Source of the DNA: Hsuehochloa calcarea
Lineage: Eukaryota > Streptophyta > Magnoliopsida > Poales > Poaceae
NCBI GenBank assembly: GCA_036346395.1
Contig: CM070611.1
Span: 22,826,473 to 22,890,472 of the forward strand
Direction: 5' to 3'
DNA: 64,000 bases
The notes under the pieces: generated by a model
Database searches by the model: none
Told to the model about the DNA's origin: nothing
What the model saw: only the letters and a program-made list of their open reading frames with translations
Made by a program: the position numbers and the translations under genes
Shown here: positions 34,701-42,132 of the stretch, in pieces
Layout of the letters: each line of letters begins with the position of its first letter
Numbering within the stretch: position 1 is the stretch's first letter

Positions 34701-35856
34701 TCTAATCTTGTCTGTTTGTATTTTTCACGCGTGATAGCTAGCTTCTCCCATGGTATTCCTCGAATGTCCTTTCCTTTTCTTACATACGCTGACGAAGTAT
34801 CTGGGATCTTGTCATTCTAAATAGAGAAGGGAAAACAACCATTAAGAGCACTACAGTGTGGTTCATGTAGTTAAAACAATGATCAAGTTGCCACTCAGAG
34901 AGAAAACCATATTTATAGAAACACTTATTGGTAAAGTTCAAGACTTGTTTATAAATTCAAAAACTGACCAAGGGAGATAACCGCTTTCTATATGATATAT
35001 CCAGAATTAAAACAAATTGACAGTAATTTAGCAATGGAAGACAGAATGGATAAAACAATGGAATCCTTTACATAGCAGGTGAAATCATGGGTAGAGAGGA
35101 ATAGATAAAACAATGGAAGCATTTACAAGCTATTAACAACACTAAACCTGCAAAAATGTTATTCTGAGAAAATAGTAAAAGATCAAATATGAATGCTTTT
35201 TGGCAATTTCAAGTCAATTGAAGCATTATAACACCCAATGCCATAGAAAAACCTTGGTGGTACTCGTAGATCATGTGCCCTTGAAAAGTAGTATAGTCTA
35301 CAACCATGATAATGTCATATGAGCGACGTAGTCATTCGTATGGTATCTTTCAAAGTTAAGACCCAACTACGTTACCTTTTGGTTCACATGTGGAATTTCA
35401 AACAACAGTTTTGTGATGTACTAAAATCCTCAGCGTTGTTCAATAATATGTTGTGTATTGAGAATATTTTTGATAATATGTTAGATGTTTTGTCGTCAAC
35501 AAATCCCATTTTTAGATGATTACCTTGACGGCTTCATCAACAAATCCCACACATGTTGAGATTGAATCGTTACTGTTAAACAATTCCAATTTTTTCACGT
35601 CATGTGAATTAGGCAATTGCACTTGCAGTAGAGATGAAATCGCAAGAAACAGTTGGGATTTAGCTTTCTTTGAACTGCGTTCTACAAAAAAAGAAGAATA
35701 AAGCAAGAATGCATGATTCACCATCGTTAGAGTATTTTTATGTAGTAAAGATTGATTATAAGTTTACAACAGAGCGCTTAACTTTTTTTTTTCAGGATAG
35801 GGACTGCAGGAGGACCATGGGCTTTTCTTCGCCCCTCAACATGTACATTCTCATAA
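1441..35856 (+). CDS. MATE efflux transporter, FRD3/FRDL citrate-exporter type, 13 exons
   Basis: Exons by splice signal and phase: 1441-1544, 1624-1745, 5582-5788, 5869-6056, 6469-6604, 6967-7063, 7228-7328, 14023-14186, 14474-14545, 14619-14735, 14936-15031, 15120-15241, 35796-35856. Lengths sum to 1587 nt, giving 528 residues plus TAA. Seen: a first membrane segment with ADPVASLVDTAFIGHIGPVELAA-type signature (split here across exons 2-3), then NQVSRIAIFPL, then a long acidic hydrophilic loop (about residues 111-172), then hydrophobic segments consistent with about 12 helices. Known: FRD3/FRDL/AACT1-type MATEs have this long loop between helices 2 and 3 and export citrate across the plasma membrane for iron translocation or aluminium tolerance. 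Inferred: same function here; the paralogue (FRDL1, 2, 4 etc.) is not resolved. The start at 1441 is the first ATG in frame with exon 2; an internal ATG at 1498 is the alternative. All introns are GT-AG except intron 11 (GC-AG). Confidence 0.9.
2864..3490. mobile_element. GCTCGG-rich element, probably a degenerate hAT-type non-autonomous transposon
   Basis: The block begins ACAGGGCTGTAAACGAGCC, a terminal motif common to a class of grass hAT elements rich in GAGCTCGGCTCG words. It ends near TTTACAGGGCT (about 3480-3490), so the right terminus is not a clean inverted match. Most of the middle is a 72-bp tandem repeat. No coding capacity. The class is tentative. Confidence 0.4.
2992..3285. repeat. 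72-bp tandem repeat, about four copies
   Basis: Units start at 2992, 3062, 3134 and 3206, each beginning CTCGG or CTCGA and containing ACTACACTTTAACATAATAT-like sequence followed by CGGCCAAAGCTC. Spacing is 70, 72 and 72 bp. A partial fifth copy follows at about 3262. Confidence 0.8.
5582..6604 (+). CDS. MATE gene exons 3-5 (helix 2, long cytosolic loop, helices 3-4)
   Basis: Exon 3 (5582-5788) completes the VELAAVG-NQVSRIAIFPL segment and enters an acidic loop beginning VAEEDAT. Exon 4 (5869-6056) continues the loop with KHKN before a hydrophobic helix (LLLGGVFGLCETLLLVFG). Exon 5 (6469-6604) carries the conserved MQAVFRGLKDTKTPLYAT segment, a hallmark of eukaryotic FRD3-like MATEs. All junctions keep phase. 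Introns 3 (80 bp) and 4 (412 bp) show no inserted element. Confidence 0.9.
6967..7328 (+). CDS. MATE gene exons 6-7 (middle of transporter)
   Basis: Exon 6 (6967-7063) encodes GDATNIVLDPIFMFVF, a conserved MATE motif, and ends with a split glutamine codon (CA|A). Exon 7 (7228-7328) starts YFIASILLWRL and ends one base into a glycine codon that exon 8, 6.7 kb away, completes. The 164-bp intron between them contains a short duplicated run (ctcctggacacataacatca twice near 7082-7138). Confidence 0.88.
7390..7615. repeat. CACTA subterminal repeats (CAGACGGTTT / AACCGTCTG)
   Basis: About nine copies of a 10-12 bp motif occur in both orientations (for example CACAGACGGTTT and AACCGTCTGTGAT), spaced 15-40 bp apart. 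In En/Spm-like elements such motifs are binding sites for the TNPA-type protein (family knowledge). Confidence 0.8.
7705..7795. repeat. Short tandem repeat, about 33 bp, 2.5 copies
   Basis: The phrase ACATCCAATTCACATTCATT followed by TCAGAAA recurs, with a partial third copy ending CACAAATC. It lies inside the CACTA body. Confidence 0.7.
9180..10812 (-). pseudogene. CACTA accessory gene remnant (Transposase_24 / DUF8039-like)
   Basis: Read on the minus strand, 10812-10640 encodes a segment ending in a TVGIVARERI/ITYDSWKEL-like stretch. 10574-10149 encodes the Ptta/En/Spm Transposase_24 region (KNFKSTLMKNYVEKDLTPF). 10098-9760 encodes a basic/coiled region (HPGRMEGLDLYVPWKHGFP). 9587-9180 encodes a DUF8039-like end (KVNVDGVHANLVVVPLHIP). 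Segments are separated by introns or breaks and the 5' end is lost at the Copia A junction. Such proteins accompany TNP2 in grass CACTA elements; the function is unknown. Domain names are from recognition of family-typical wording, not from a search. Confidence 0.6.
10813..13330 (-). pseudogene. Copia A gag-protease-integrase remnant
   Basis: On the minus strand, gag covers about 13330-12250, with a CTYCQCDGHRYQDC zinc knuckle (CX2CX4HX4C) near 12400. A protease-type stretch lies near 12100. Integrase includes QNGVSERKHRH around 11200, which contains the catalytic glutamate of the DDE core. Several frameshifts and stops interrupt it. The fragment ends soon after HKGYHCYDP/RRMRISWDV (about 10830). 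Confidence 0.7.
13497..13670. repeat. GC-rich 20-bp tandem repeat with GGATCC units
   Basis: GGATCC recurs at 13501, 13521, 13541, 13561, 13592, 13612 and 13663, mostly 20 bp apart, in the leader between the Copia A LTR and gag. It makes long spurious open frames on both strands. Confidence 0.7.
13854..13960 (-). repeat. Copia A 5' LTR (107 bp) and adjacent primer-binding site
   Basis: The + strand begins TGTTAGAATGAG and ends ATATCTAACA, so the LTR has TGTTAG...CTAACA ends. Just inside (about 13841-13852) is GCTCTGATAC, the complement of a GTATCAGAGC primer site matching initiator-methionine tRNA. Confidence 0.75.
14023..15241 (+). CDS. MATE gene exons 8-12 (C-terminal half)
   Basis: Exons 14023-14186, 14474-14545, 14619-14735, 14936-15031 and 15120-15241. 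They encode the second MATE bundle, with the conserved stretches ARLGSTQMAAFQICLQIW, LADGLAFAGQAILASAFA and QPINALAFVFDGVNYGASD. Exons 8-11 end in phase 0. Exon 11 ends ATG followed by GCAAGT, a GC-AG intron. Exon 12 ends AG|GTACAATC in phase 2, which needs a downstream exon starting with G. Confidence 0.9.
15032..15119 (+). other. GC-AG intron (intron 11 of the MATE gene)
   Basis: The exon ends ATG at 15031 and the intron begins GCAAGTCA, a close match to the GC-donor consensus. It ends CTCCTCAG at 15119. Only this junction keeps the protein in frame between AAYSM and ILVAIVS. A GT donor three bases downstream breaks the frame. Confidence 0.8.
15555..16048. repeat. 244-bp tandem duplication in intron 12
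   Basis: Two copies start at 15555 and 15799 (TGTAGTTCAAACC / TGTAGTCCAAACA). Each contains CATAACAAAATGTTGCATTC, a GAGTCCTTGAAA stretch and GTGGGCATGGCATAGCGATG. They differ at a few percent of positions. No coding sequence. It sits directly against the Copia B 3' LTR. Confidence 0.85.
16070..16179 (-). repeat. Copia B 3' LTR
   Basis: About 110 bp, nearly identical to 32887-32995, sharing TATATTAGATGAATACACAA and GTAGTAGTACAAAACCCTA. The end at 16070 (TAATACGATTT) is diverged from the TGATATGATTT of the other LTR. Confidence 0.85.
16193..16784 (-). pseudogene. Copia B polyprotein, 3' part (RNase H)
   Basis: This continues the reading of the Copia B polyprotein on the far side of Gypsy A. 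It shows ATSEIVWLRWLLADLG, LLCDNTSAIQIA and KHIGLDVYF, the typical Copia RNase H end. At least one frameshift lies near 16575, where SSAEAE-type sequence should continue into ALATATSE. Confidence 0.8.
16785..19410 (-). repeat. Gypsy A 3' LTR, truncated at its inner side
   Basis: Matches 24326-26945 of the 5' LTR with scattered small indels. At about 19410 similarity stops abruptly and polyprotein sequence begins, so the first about 1.7 kb of this LTR and the end of pol are missing. Confidence 0.88.
19411..23440 (-). pseudogene. Gypsy A gag-pol remnant
   Basis: Read on the minus strand from an ATG at 23440 or 23431. gag includes WWENFLAMQRRGRAITWAEF and EYLHEFNHLSRYAPEDVPTD. A degenerate zinc knuckle lies near 22510 and a protease-like stretch near 22330. 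RT shows ILGMDWLSQHRG upstream, MSFGLTNAPALF and the FIDDIL box near 21390. RNase H begins QVVAYASRQLRPHELNYPI (20920). Integrase has HPGATKMYQDLRQRFWW, CDVCRRVKAEHQ and an SDRG catalytic stretch. Translation ends at GVKGKLAPRY, where the deletion begins. gag is broken by many small indels, pol by fewer. Confidence 0.88.
24326..28683 (-). repeat. Gypsy A 5' LTR (4.36 kb) with primer-binding site
   Basis: On the minus strand it begins TGTAACATCCCAAATT (28683) and ends near GGGCGCCACA (24326). Positions 24326-26945 match 16785-19410. The primer site just inside (complement at 24308-24319) reads TGGTATCGAGCC, one CAG-to-CG change away from the expected TGGTATCAGAGCC. About 27900-28110 holds repeats of a roughly 75-bp unit around AACGTTCACGCGATCG. 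Confidence 0.88.
28689..32176 (-). pseudogene. Copia B polyprotein, 5' part (gag, protease, integrase, RT)
   Basis: Starts at the ATG at 32176 (MGGTLLASDIKLD); an in-frame stop lies just upstream. gag runs to about 31400 and ends in a zinc knuckle CSHYKKPGHLVPRC, in which the second cysteine is Y. Protease shows WVLDSGASFHMTS near 31170. Integrase (30797-30330) has CKGCKLGK, HSDVWGP, FRSDSGGEY and QNGVAERKHRH. RT follows (29752-28689), with WVFKVKTKSDGSIERYKARL and the YVDD box near 29050. Frame changes occur after integrase and inside RT. The coding region is cut by Gypsy A just after HSVHVLSQFV. Inactive as it stands. Confidence 0.85.
32887..32995 (-). repeat. Copia B 5' LTR with primer-binding site
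   Basis: The + strand reads TGATATGATTTAACC to ACATATACATAACA. The adjacent GCTCTGATACCA at 32875-32886 is the perfect complement of TGGTATCAGAGC, the initiator-methionine tRNA primer site. Confidence 0.88.
32996..33668 (-). pseudogene. Two-exon fragment of a repeat protein, possibly from a Helitron gene
   Basis: Minus strand. The first piece (33668-33454) encodes CRPIDVPRIPTGIVICEPSN and DLPTQPAMAFPSQS and ends WRRLVG at a GTAACG donor. The second (33353-32996, after a TATCAG acceptor) encodes about five 19-20 residue repeats of the type NLTPEQ(R/Q)QA-RD-RA--Q. The Copia B LTR truncates the second piece. Similar LTPEQ repeats occur at the N-terminus of Helitron helicase-type proteins, but no Rep or helicase motif remains, so the assignment is tentative. 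Confidence 0.4.
33669..35795 (+). other. Distal part of intron 12, no gene recognised
   Basis: AT-rich sequence with no convincing coding frame on either strand. It ends in the T-rich tract and acceptor before exon 13. Probably original intron plus decayed insertions. Confidence 0.5.
35796..35856 (+). CDS. MATE gene terminal exon 13, 20.5 kb downstream of exon 12
   Basis: A strong polypyrimidine tract and TTCAG acceptor precede G-ATA-GGG-ACT. Joined to exon 12 this restores AGG (R) and reads RIGTAGGPWAFLR, then a short tail and TAA. The IGTA-GPW-FLR ending is the conserved C-terminus of FRD3-like MATEs (family knowledge). Phase, acceptor and motif agree, so this is very probably the true last exon, pushed away by retrotransposon insertions in intron 12. 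Confidence 0.88.
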
Positions 35857-36692
35857 GGTAGTTACTTATTGTCGAACAACACAAGAAGGCAGGTGTCAGC
35901 AGCACCCTGCGTGACTATCCCACTTCGTAAGGTTTTATAGGCTTGGTGCGGATGAGTGGTATTCTTGTATCAACAAAATATATTAAATCTGCTCATTCAA
36001 TGCAACTGAGGCATCTTTATAGACACTCACGTGGATGTTTCACTATTCATCTTTTATATTCTCCGTGGTGTATGTGTGGATGTTGCCCAAATGGCCATAT
36101 TTGCACATGTTTGTGTTTGGTTGGCTACCGCGTGACATGGGTGCGTCATACCACAAGTATGTTACAAATCTTTTTTTTTGTATATAGAAAATCAGCATAT
36201 ATAGCAACTTGCATTATCTATTTACATGCAGCTAACATGTGTGGGACGTGCATTATATTGATGTTAGTACAATTATCTGTAAGGGATTGTGAGAGTTTTA
36301 CTGGTTTCTACAGAAAGAAAATAATTTAATCGTCTTCTATGGTATCGCTCAAATGTTTAGAGCTTTGCATTCGTGATCTTTTGGAGTTCATGATTTATGT
36401 GATAACTGAAATTTGTTGAGAAAGTGGCGTATTAGAAAGTTCTTTTAGTTCTTAAGTGATTCATAACATTTATTCTTAAAACCTCTTTTATTTGAGTTGG
36501 CAGCATAATGGTGTAATGAAAGTGAATGATTTTCTTTGTCAAGGGAAAATGTGTAGTGGAAGTATTTAATGTTGGACTCAAAGTTTTGTAACTTGCAACT
36601 TATTGAAGTGTGTTTAACATTTTTGTTTTTGTAGCATAAGAGAGAATCGAGTTCTAAAAGCAATGCTTTATTCTTATTGGTTGAGATTTGAT
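35857..36692 (+). other. 3' flank of the MATE gene
   Basis: The first few hundred bases may be 3' UTR; no canonical AATAAA is clearly placed. From about 36330 the T-rich wording resembles the non-coding interior of Gypsy B, suggesting an old element remnant into which the solo LTR at 36693 inserted. Confidence 0.4.
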
Positions 36693-38862
36693 TGTAGTAC
36701 CCTAGCTATGCGGAAGCCAAGATGCAACCTAAGCTACTATCACCAATCAATACTATAAATTTTTCTTATCAAATCAACAACTCATGATAGCTAAACTCCA
36801 CTACAAAATAATTGTAATAATATAACTAACAAAAAATTCAGCAAGGATCTAGTCAATAAAAATTGCAATTATAACACTTCATTCAAGTAGAACATTATCA
36901 TGAGTAGGTTCGGATAGTTTAAATCATTAACTAGCATTGATAAACTTTAAAGACGAGTTTAAATCGTAAACTAGCATGAATAAACTTTAAAGACAAATAA
37001 TGGAAGCACCATAAATCCAAATATTACATTTAAAAGTTTCCAATTGGAGGATAGCAACACAAATATTGTTTAAGTGATGAAATATATGATAGTGGATTTC
37101 TTCATGTGAACCACCCCCTCACCGATGCATGTTGTCCTCAACGATCACCTAAAAACAAAATTAGCAATAGTGAGTTCAAAACTCACCAAGTACAAATGAA
37201 CGACATAGAAAATATTGAATCGGAGACATATCATTCTCAAATTATCACATATATATATGAATATATTATGAATGCGATACAAAATGCATACGACTCCACT
37301 TCTCTTATGCATATACCAGTATAGCCGAGTGTAACACCCGTCGGTGTTCACTCATGTCTGTATTCTCATAATGTAGGGATCCATTGCTTGTGTGAAGAAT
37401 CTTTCATACGAGAATCTAGTTGCCCATATTGAAAATATAGGGATCTCAATACCCACTTCTGTGGGTTAAACATGAATGCTTGAAATGAAAGGAATACTTG
37501 CATACTTTGCAATTTATATTAACCATTAACGGAAGCATGTAAATAACAAAAAGTAATCATATCTCAGAAGATTAACAACATCATATTCATTTAACCAATT
37601 TGAACAAACAAGCATCCAATAGGACTAAAATTGTACTTGCATTTCGCGTTGTGATAAGTTGGAATATAGAGAAGACGAAACCAAACCCAAGTTCACTCCA
37701 CCTACAATAAATATTTTACTCAAAGCAAGTTTTGGCAAAATAGGACAATGCCTACTAACAACGCTTTTATCCGCACCACAAAATCTAACATTTTATAAAT
37801 TTTTACTCTACTCTAGCAAACTGACGAACTGGCAGTAACTCGATACTAGACAACAACATTATAAAATCCACAATTCTCATTCTGTTCATCACAAAAATGC
37901 ATTCTCAGCCTCTCTGGAAAGCTAATGAAACTGTCTACAAAAGTTTAGGTGGCTAGATTCTCAAATTTTGCATTTAACTAATTTTAACAAACAAAATAAA
38001 ACAACTGTCACAATTTGACAAACATTCTAGACAGTAAGATTGAAATATCCATAACCTTCGTTCTGATGATCCAAAAATTGTGTTCTTTAACATTATGGAA
38101 AGCTAATTGAATTATCTACGAAAGTCATTTTTGTCAACATCCCTGATTCGGCCGTTATATATTTTTAATCTAGCAAATACTACGACTACTATAACCTAAC
38201 ATAGATTCTGGACAGCAGCAATTGAAAAGACCATAACTCAAAAACTTCTCATCCAAATATTATGATTTAAGATTCTATGGAAAGCTACTGACAGTACCCA
38301 CAATTCTCTAGGAGGTGATCAGACCTAATTTCGTAATTACAGTCTTCAAAACTACAATACAACTATCAGTAAGAAATACCCAATCTGCTACCCGAATTAA
38401 ACGTACAAACAAGAATTACTCTAAATCATGGAAAAATTAAAGCATCCTTGAATAACTCATTGAAACCCACTAAACTCCCCACGAGAACCTCCTTTCCTCT
38501 TCCTTCTACCTCTTCCTTTCTCCTTGGCCGGCATCACTCGAAGGGGACACTCCTCTTCTTCCTTTGGCCTGAAGGAAGCACCACCAAGGGATGGAGGAGG
38601 ACAGCAATGGAGGGACAAGGGGAAGGTGCTGGACAAGGGGTGCAATGGGGGAGGAGGGTAGCAGCTCTAGGGGTAGGAGGAGGTGCAAGGACGTGGTCTA
38701 GGGTTCAGCCGCACCCCCCCTTTTCACTTGGCCGGTCCCCTCATGGTCCTCCTAATCCAAAGGCCCGTGGCCCAGGTTCTCGAACTACTGCGAAAACCCC
38801 TTTTTCCCTTCTAATTTCTCTTTTAGGTGAATTCCTCCCTTAGAACATTTCAAAGTATTACA
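36693..38862 (-). mobile_element. Solo LTR related to Gypsy B, with target duplication
   Basis: On the minus strand it begins TGTAATACTTTGAAATG (38862) and ends near GGTACTACA (36693). The target ttgat is repeated at 36688-36692 and 38863-38867. The inside parallels the Gypsy B LTR: CACCCGTCGGTGTTCACT near 37340 is the complement of the AGTGAACACCGACGGGTG block at 43913, and CTTGGCCGG lies near 38725. No internal region is present. The frames open at 38448-38843 are LTR sequence, not a gene. Confidence 0.85.
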
Positions 38863-39534
38863 TTGATATTCTCCTCTTATGGGACATGTGCCGCCAACTG
38901 TGCTATTGTCTTTTGCTTTTCCAGGATCATTGCTATTTGATTATTTTCTTTTGTCTCGTGTTTACTGCGAATGATAAATATTTTTATGTGTAGTGAAAAT
39001 TATTTTCTTTTGCATCTTCTTTTGAGAAAGGAATAACCGATTTGTTTTTACAAAGACTTTTAGAGTGTATAGTGGCAACTGATTAGTAGTGATGGTCAAG
39101 TATATGATCTGTGAGACCTTATGTTGCGAGTTATTAGAGGTGCATTGGAGGATGAATTGACTTGGTGATATAATTCTTTGAGAAAATTTGATTTAAATGG
39201 AATGATTGTTTTGGAGCTAACTGGTTACATAGTTGCAACTAGTAACCTATAGTGAGTTCTGGGAAAGTTCATTTTGATGGAATATTAGAATTATCGAAAG
39301 TTTGGGAATCTTGAACAATTAATTAGAATACCACGATTGTGCAATTTTCAAGGTTATAGTCGTGAAATTGGATAGTGTGTGATGAGGACTTCCCTAATAC
39401 TACTACTAGTAGTAGTAGCAAGAATGCATCAATTGGTCCTATTACTCGAGCAGGGCTTTGCTACTTGACCAGCATGTCAATTTGCTCCTTAATGATAACT
39501 TTGACTTAGATGAGAATTGGTTACTGTAACATCC
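38863..39534 (+). mobile_element. Remnant of a Gypsy B-like non-coding interior
   Basis: Word-level similarity to 58200-58600: CTTTTGAGAAAGGA, a GGCAACTG block, and TTATCGAA-GT-TGG-AA-CTTGA. No open frame of note. It is interpreted as the interior of an older relative into which the solo LTR jumped. Confidence 0.4.
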
Positions 39535-40036
39535 CAAATTTAGAGTCCATTTGAAGCTTTTGAAAATAAAAATAACCATTTGAATTTACTTGGTTAAGTA
39601 CTAGATTAATTTAATTTTTAGAAATAAAAATAATTTAATGTGAATAATCTAAACTTCAATTAAATTAAAAGTTGTTTTATTTGGGTTCCTTGAGTTCCAG
39701 AGATTTTTTTTGGAATTTTGTAGGAATTTTTTGAGTTTATTTGTTATTTCTTCGAGCTCGATTATCTTTAATCATTTTTGTGAAATTCAAAAATAAATTA
39801 AATTCTGGATTTTCCTTTTGGGCTGAAATTCTTTTCTTTTAGGCCGTTTTCTTCTCTTTTGGCCCAGTTCGATTTCTTTTTCCTCCGGACTGCTTGATCT
39901 TTTCCCACGCGCCAAGCCTACCACCAACCACCTCCTCCCTTCTCCTTCTCTCTCTGCCAAGCGGGACCCGCTTGCCAACCACCGCTTGCCTTCCTTCCTC
40001 CTTTCCTTCCTCCTCCTCAGTTCTAGTCCATGTCCT
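39535..40036 (+). repeat. LTR start (TGTAACATCCCAAATTT) leading into the satellite-like array
   Basis: TG start at 39535, preceded by gttac. The AT-rich U3-like section is followed by the TTTTGGGC-GAAAT block also seen near 755-790, then a pyrimidine-rich section. No matching end was found. The array at 40037 begins where LTR-like sequence stops. Confidence 0.45.
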
Positions 40037-41880
40037 GAAAAGTTTCACACTGGCTTTGAAGAATTCCAAATACACGCTGAAATGAGGTAGGATACTCTAG
40101 AAGTCCATTATGAGTGTTTAGTATAGTTTTTCTTTCCGTGTCTCTATTTTCTCAAATGGAGCTGATGGTACCCATCAGAACCCATTGTTTTGGAAAGTTT
40201 CACACTGGCTCGTAAGGATTCCAAATGCACGCCGAAATGAGGTAGGGCACACTAGAAGTCTATTTTGGGTGTATGGTATTGATTTTCTTTCCGTACCTCG
40301 ATATGATAAAATAGACCTGATGGCACATGTCATTATGAAAAGTTTCACACCAACTCGGAAGGACTCCAAATGCACAGCAAAATGAAGTAGGGCACACTTG
40401 AAGTCCATTATGAGTGTCTGGTATTGATTTTCTTTTCGTGCCACGATTTAATAAAATGGAGCTGATGGTACCTGTCGGAACCCGTCGTTCTGGTAAGTTG
40501 CACACCGGCTTAGAATGATTCCAAATGCATGCAAATACGAGGTAGGGCACACTAGAAGCAAATTATGGGTGTCTGGTATTGATTTTCTTTTCGTGCCTCG
40601 ATTTGATAAAATGGAGTTAATAATACCCATCAGAACCGATTGTTCTGGAAAGTTTCAAACCGGCTCAGAAGGTAGGGCATTGCAGAAGTCCATTATGACT
40701 GTCTAGTATAGATTTTCTTTTCGTGACTCGAGTTCATAAAATGAAGCTAATGGTACCCGTCGGAACCCATCGTTTTGGAAAATTTCACATTGGCTTGGAA
40801 GGATTCCAAATGCCCGCCGAAATGAGATAGGGCACTAGAAGTCCATTATGGGTGTTTGGTATTGATTTTATTTTAGTGCCTCGATTTGATAAAATATAGC
40901 TGATGTTACCCGTTGTCCTGAAAAGTTTCACACCAGCTCAAAAGGATTCCAAATGCACACCGAAATGAGGTAGGGCATACTAGAAGTCTATTATGGGTGT
41001 GTGGAATTGATTTTCTTTTCGTTCCTTGATTTGATAAAATGGAGCTGATGCTACCCGTCGTTCTGGAATGTTTCACACCGGCTCAGAAGGATTCCAAATG
41101 CACACTGAAATGAGGTAGGGTACTCTAGAAGTACATTCTGACTGTCTGGTATAGATTTTCTTATCGTGCCTCGATTTCATAAAATGGAGCTGATGGTACC
41201 CGTCGAAACCCGTCGTATTGGAAAGTTTCACACCAGTTCGGAAGGATTCCAAATGCATGCCAAAATGAGGTAGGGCATACTAGAAGTCCATTATGGGAGT
41301 TTGGTATTGATTTTCTTTCCATACCTGGATTTGATAAAATAAAGCTGATGGTACCCGTCATTGTGAAAAGTTTCACTCCGGCTCGGAAGGATTCCAAATG
41401 CACACTGAAATGAGGTAGGGTCCTCTATAAGTCCATTATTAGTGTCTAGCATAGATTTTCTTTCTGTGCCTCGATTTCATAAAATGGAGCTGATGGAACC
41501 CGTCAAAACCCATTATTTTGGAAAGTTTAACACTGGCTCGGAAGGATTCCAAATGCACACCGAAGTGAGGTAGGGCACACTAGAAGTTTATTATGGGTGT
41601 TTGGTATTGATTTTCTTTCCGTGTTTTTAATTGATAAAATAGAGCTGATGGTACCCATCATTCTGGAAAGTTTCACACCAGCTCGGAAGGATTCCAAATG
41701 CACGCTGAAATGAGGTAGAGCACTCTAGAAGTCCATTCTAAGTGTGTGGTATAGATTTTCTCCTCGATTTCATAAAATGGAGCTGATGGTGCCCTTCGGA
41801 ACCCGTCGTTTTGGAAAGTTTCACACTAGCTCTGGAGGATTCCAAATGTACGCCAAAATGAGGTAGGGCACATAGAAGTC
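40037..41880. repeat. Satellite-like tandem array, about 13 units of 142-155 bp
   Basis: AGTTTCACAC-type landmarks lie at about 40041, 40196, 40341, 40496, 40651, 40781, 40923, 41068, 41223, 41369, 41523, 41669 and 41817. Most spacings alternate near 155 and 145 bp, depending on whether the GGAACCCGTCG segment is present. One unit (40651-40780) has an internal deletion. Each unit carries GATTCCAAATGCACGCCGAA, GAGGTAGGGCACACTAGAAG and TTGATTTTCTTTCCGTG-like parts. Short open frames here are repeat translations. Confidence 0.92.
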
Positions 41881-41889
41881 CATTATGGG

Positions 41890-42132
41890 TGTTTGGTTTT
41901 GATTTTGTATGAGAGCCACCGGGCCATTTCGCTTGTAATGCTTGACCTTCCAATTGGTTCTAGCATCGCAAGGGAAATTTTCCCACTCTTGATGTATTAT
42001 GTACCCCCCAGGAGTGGTACACATACACCTTCACAGACAATATCAATCCATACACAAGTTATTATAATACCGAAGTCTTAACAGTTTACAAAATATTACA
42101 CATACATACTCCACATTTCATACAAAGGGCCG
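41890..42132 (-). repeat. Left piece of an LTR fragment split by Gypsy B
   Basis: The layout GTACCCCCCAGGAGTGGTACACATACACC parallels 16872-16905 of Gypsy A's LTR (GTATACTTCCCAGAGTGCAGTATACACC). It continues across Gypsy B at 61860. The 5 bp at 42128-42132 (ggccg) are the Gypsy B target. Confidence 0.5.

Larger units (their letters stand above)
15242..35795 (+). other. Intron 12 of the MATE gene (20.6 kb), holding nested retrotransposons
   Basis: The donor is GTACAATC after TTGAG; the acceptor is a T-rich tract plus TTCAG at 35795. Contents: a 244-bp duplication, Copia B split by Gypsy A, a repeat-protein fragment, then AT-rich sequence. If unspliced, translation runs 32 residues past the donor to a TGA at 15339. 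Confidence 0.85.

Noticed and set aside
38448..38843. 131-codon frame that could be a small secreted protein gene
   Set aside because: It lies inside the solo LTR with matched target duplications and corresponds to the LTR's GC-rich section.
40175..41403. Series of 60-90 codon frames suggesting a small gene family
   Set aside because: They are the same satellite unit read repeatedly. Frames start and stop with the 145-155 bp period.
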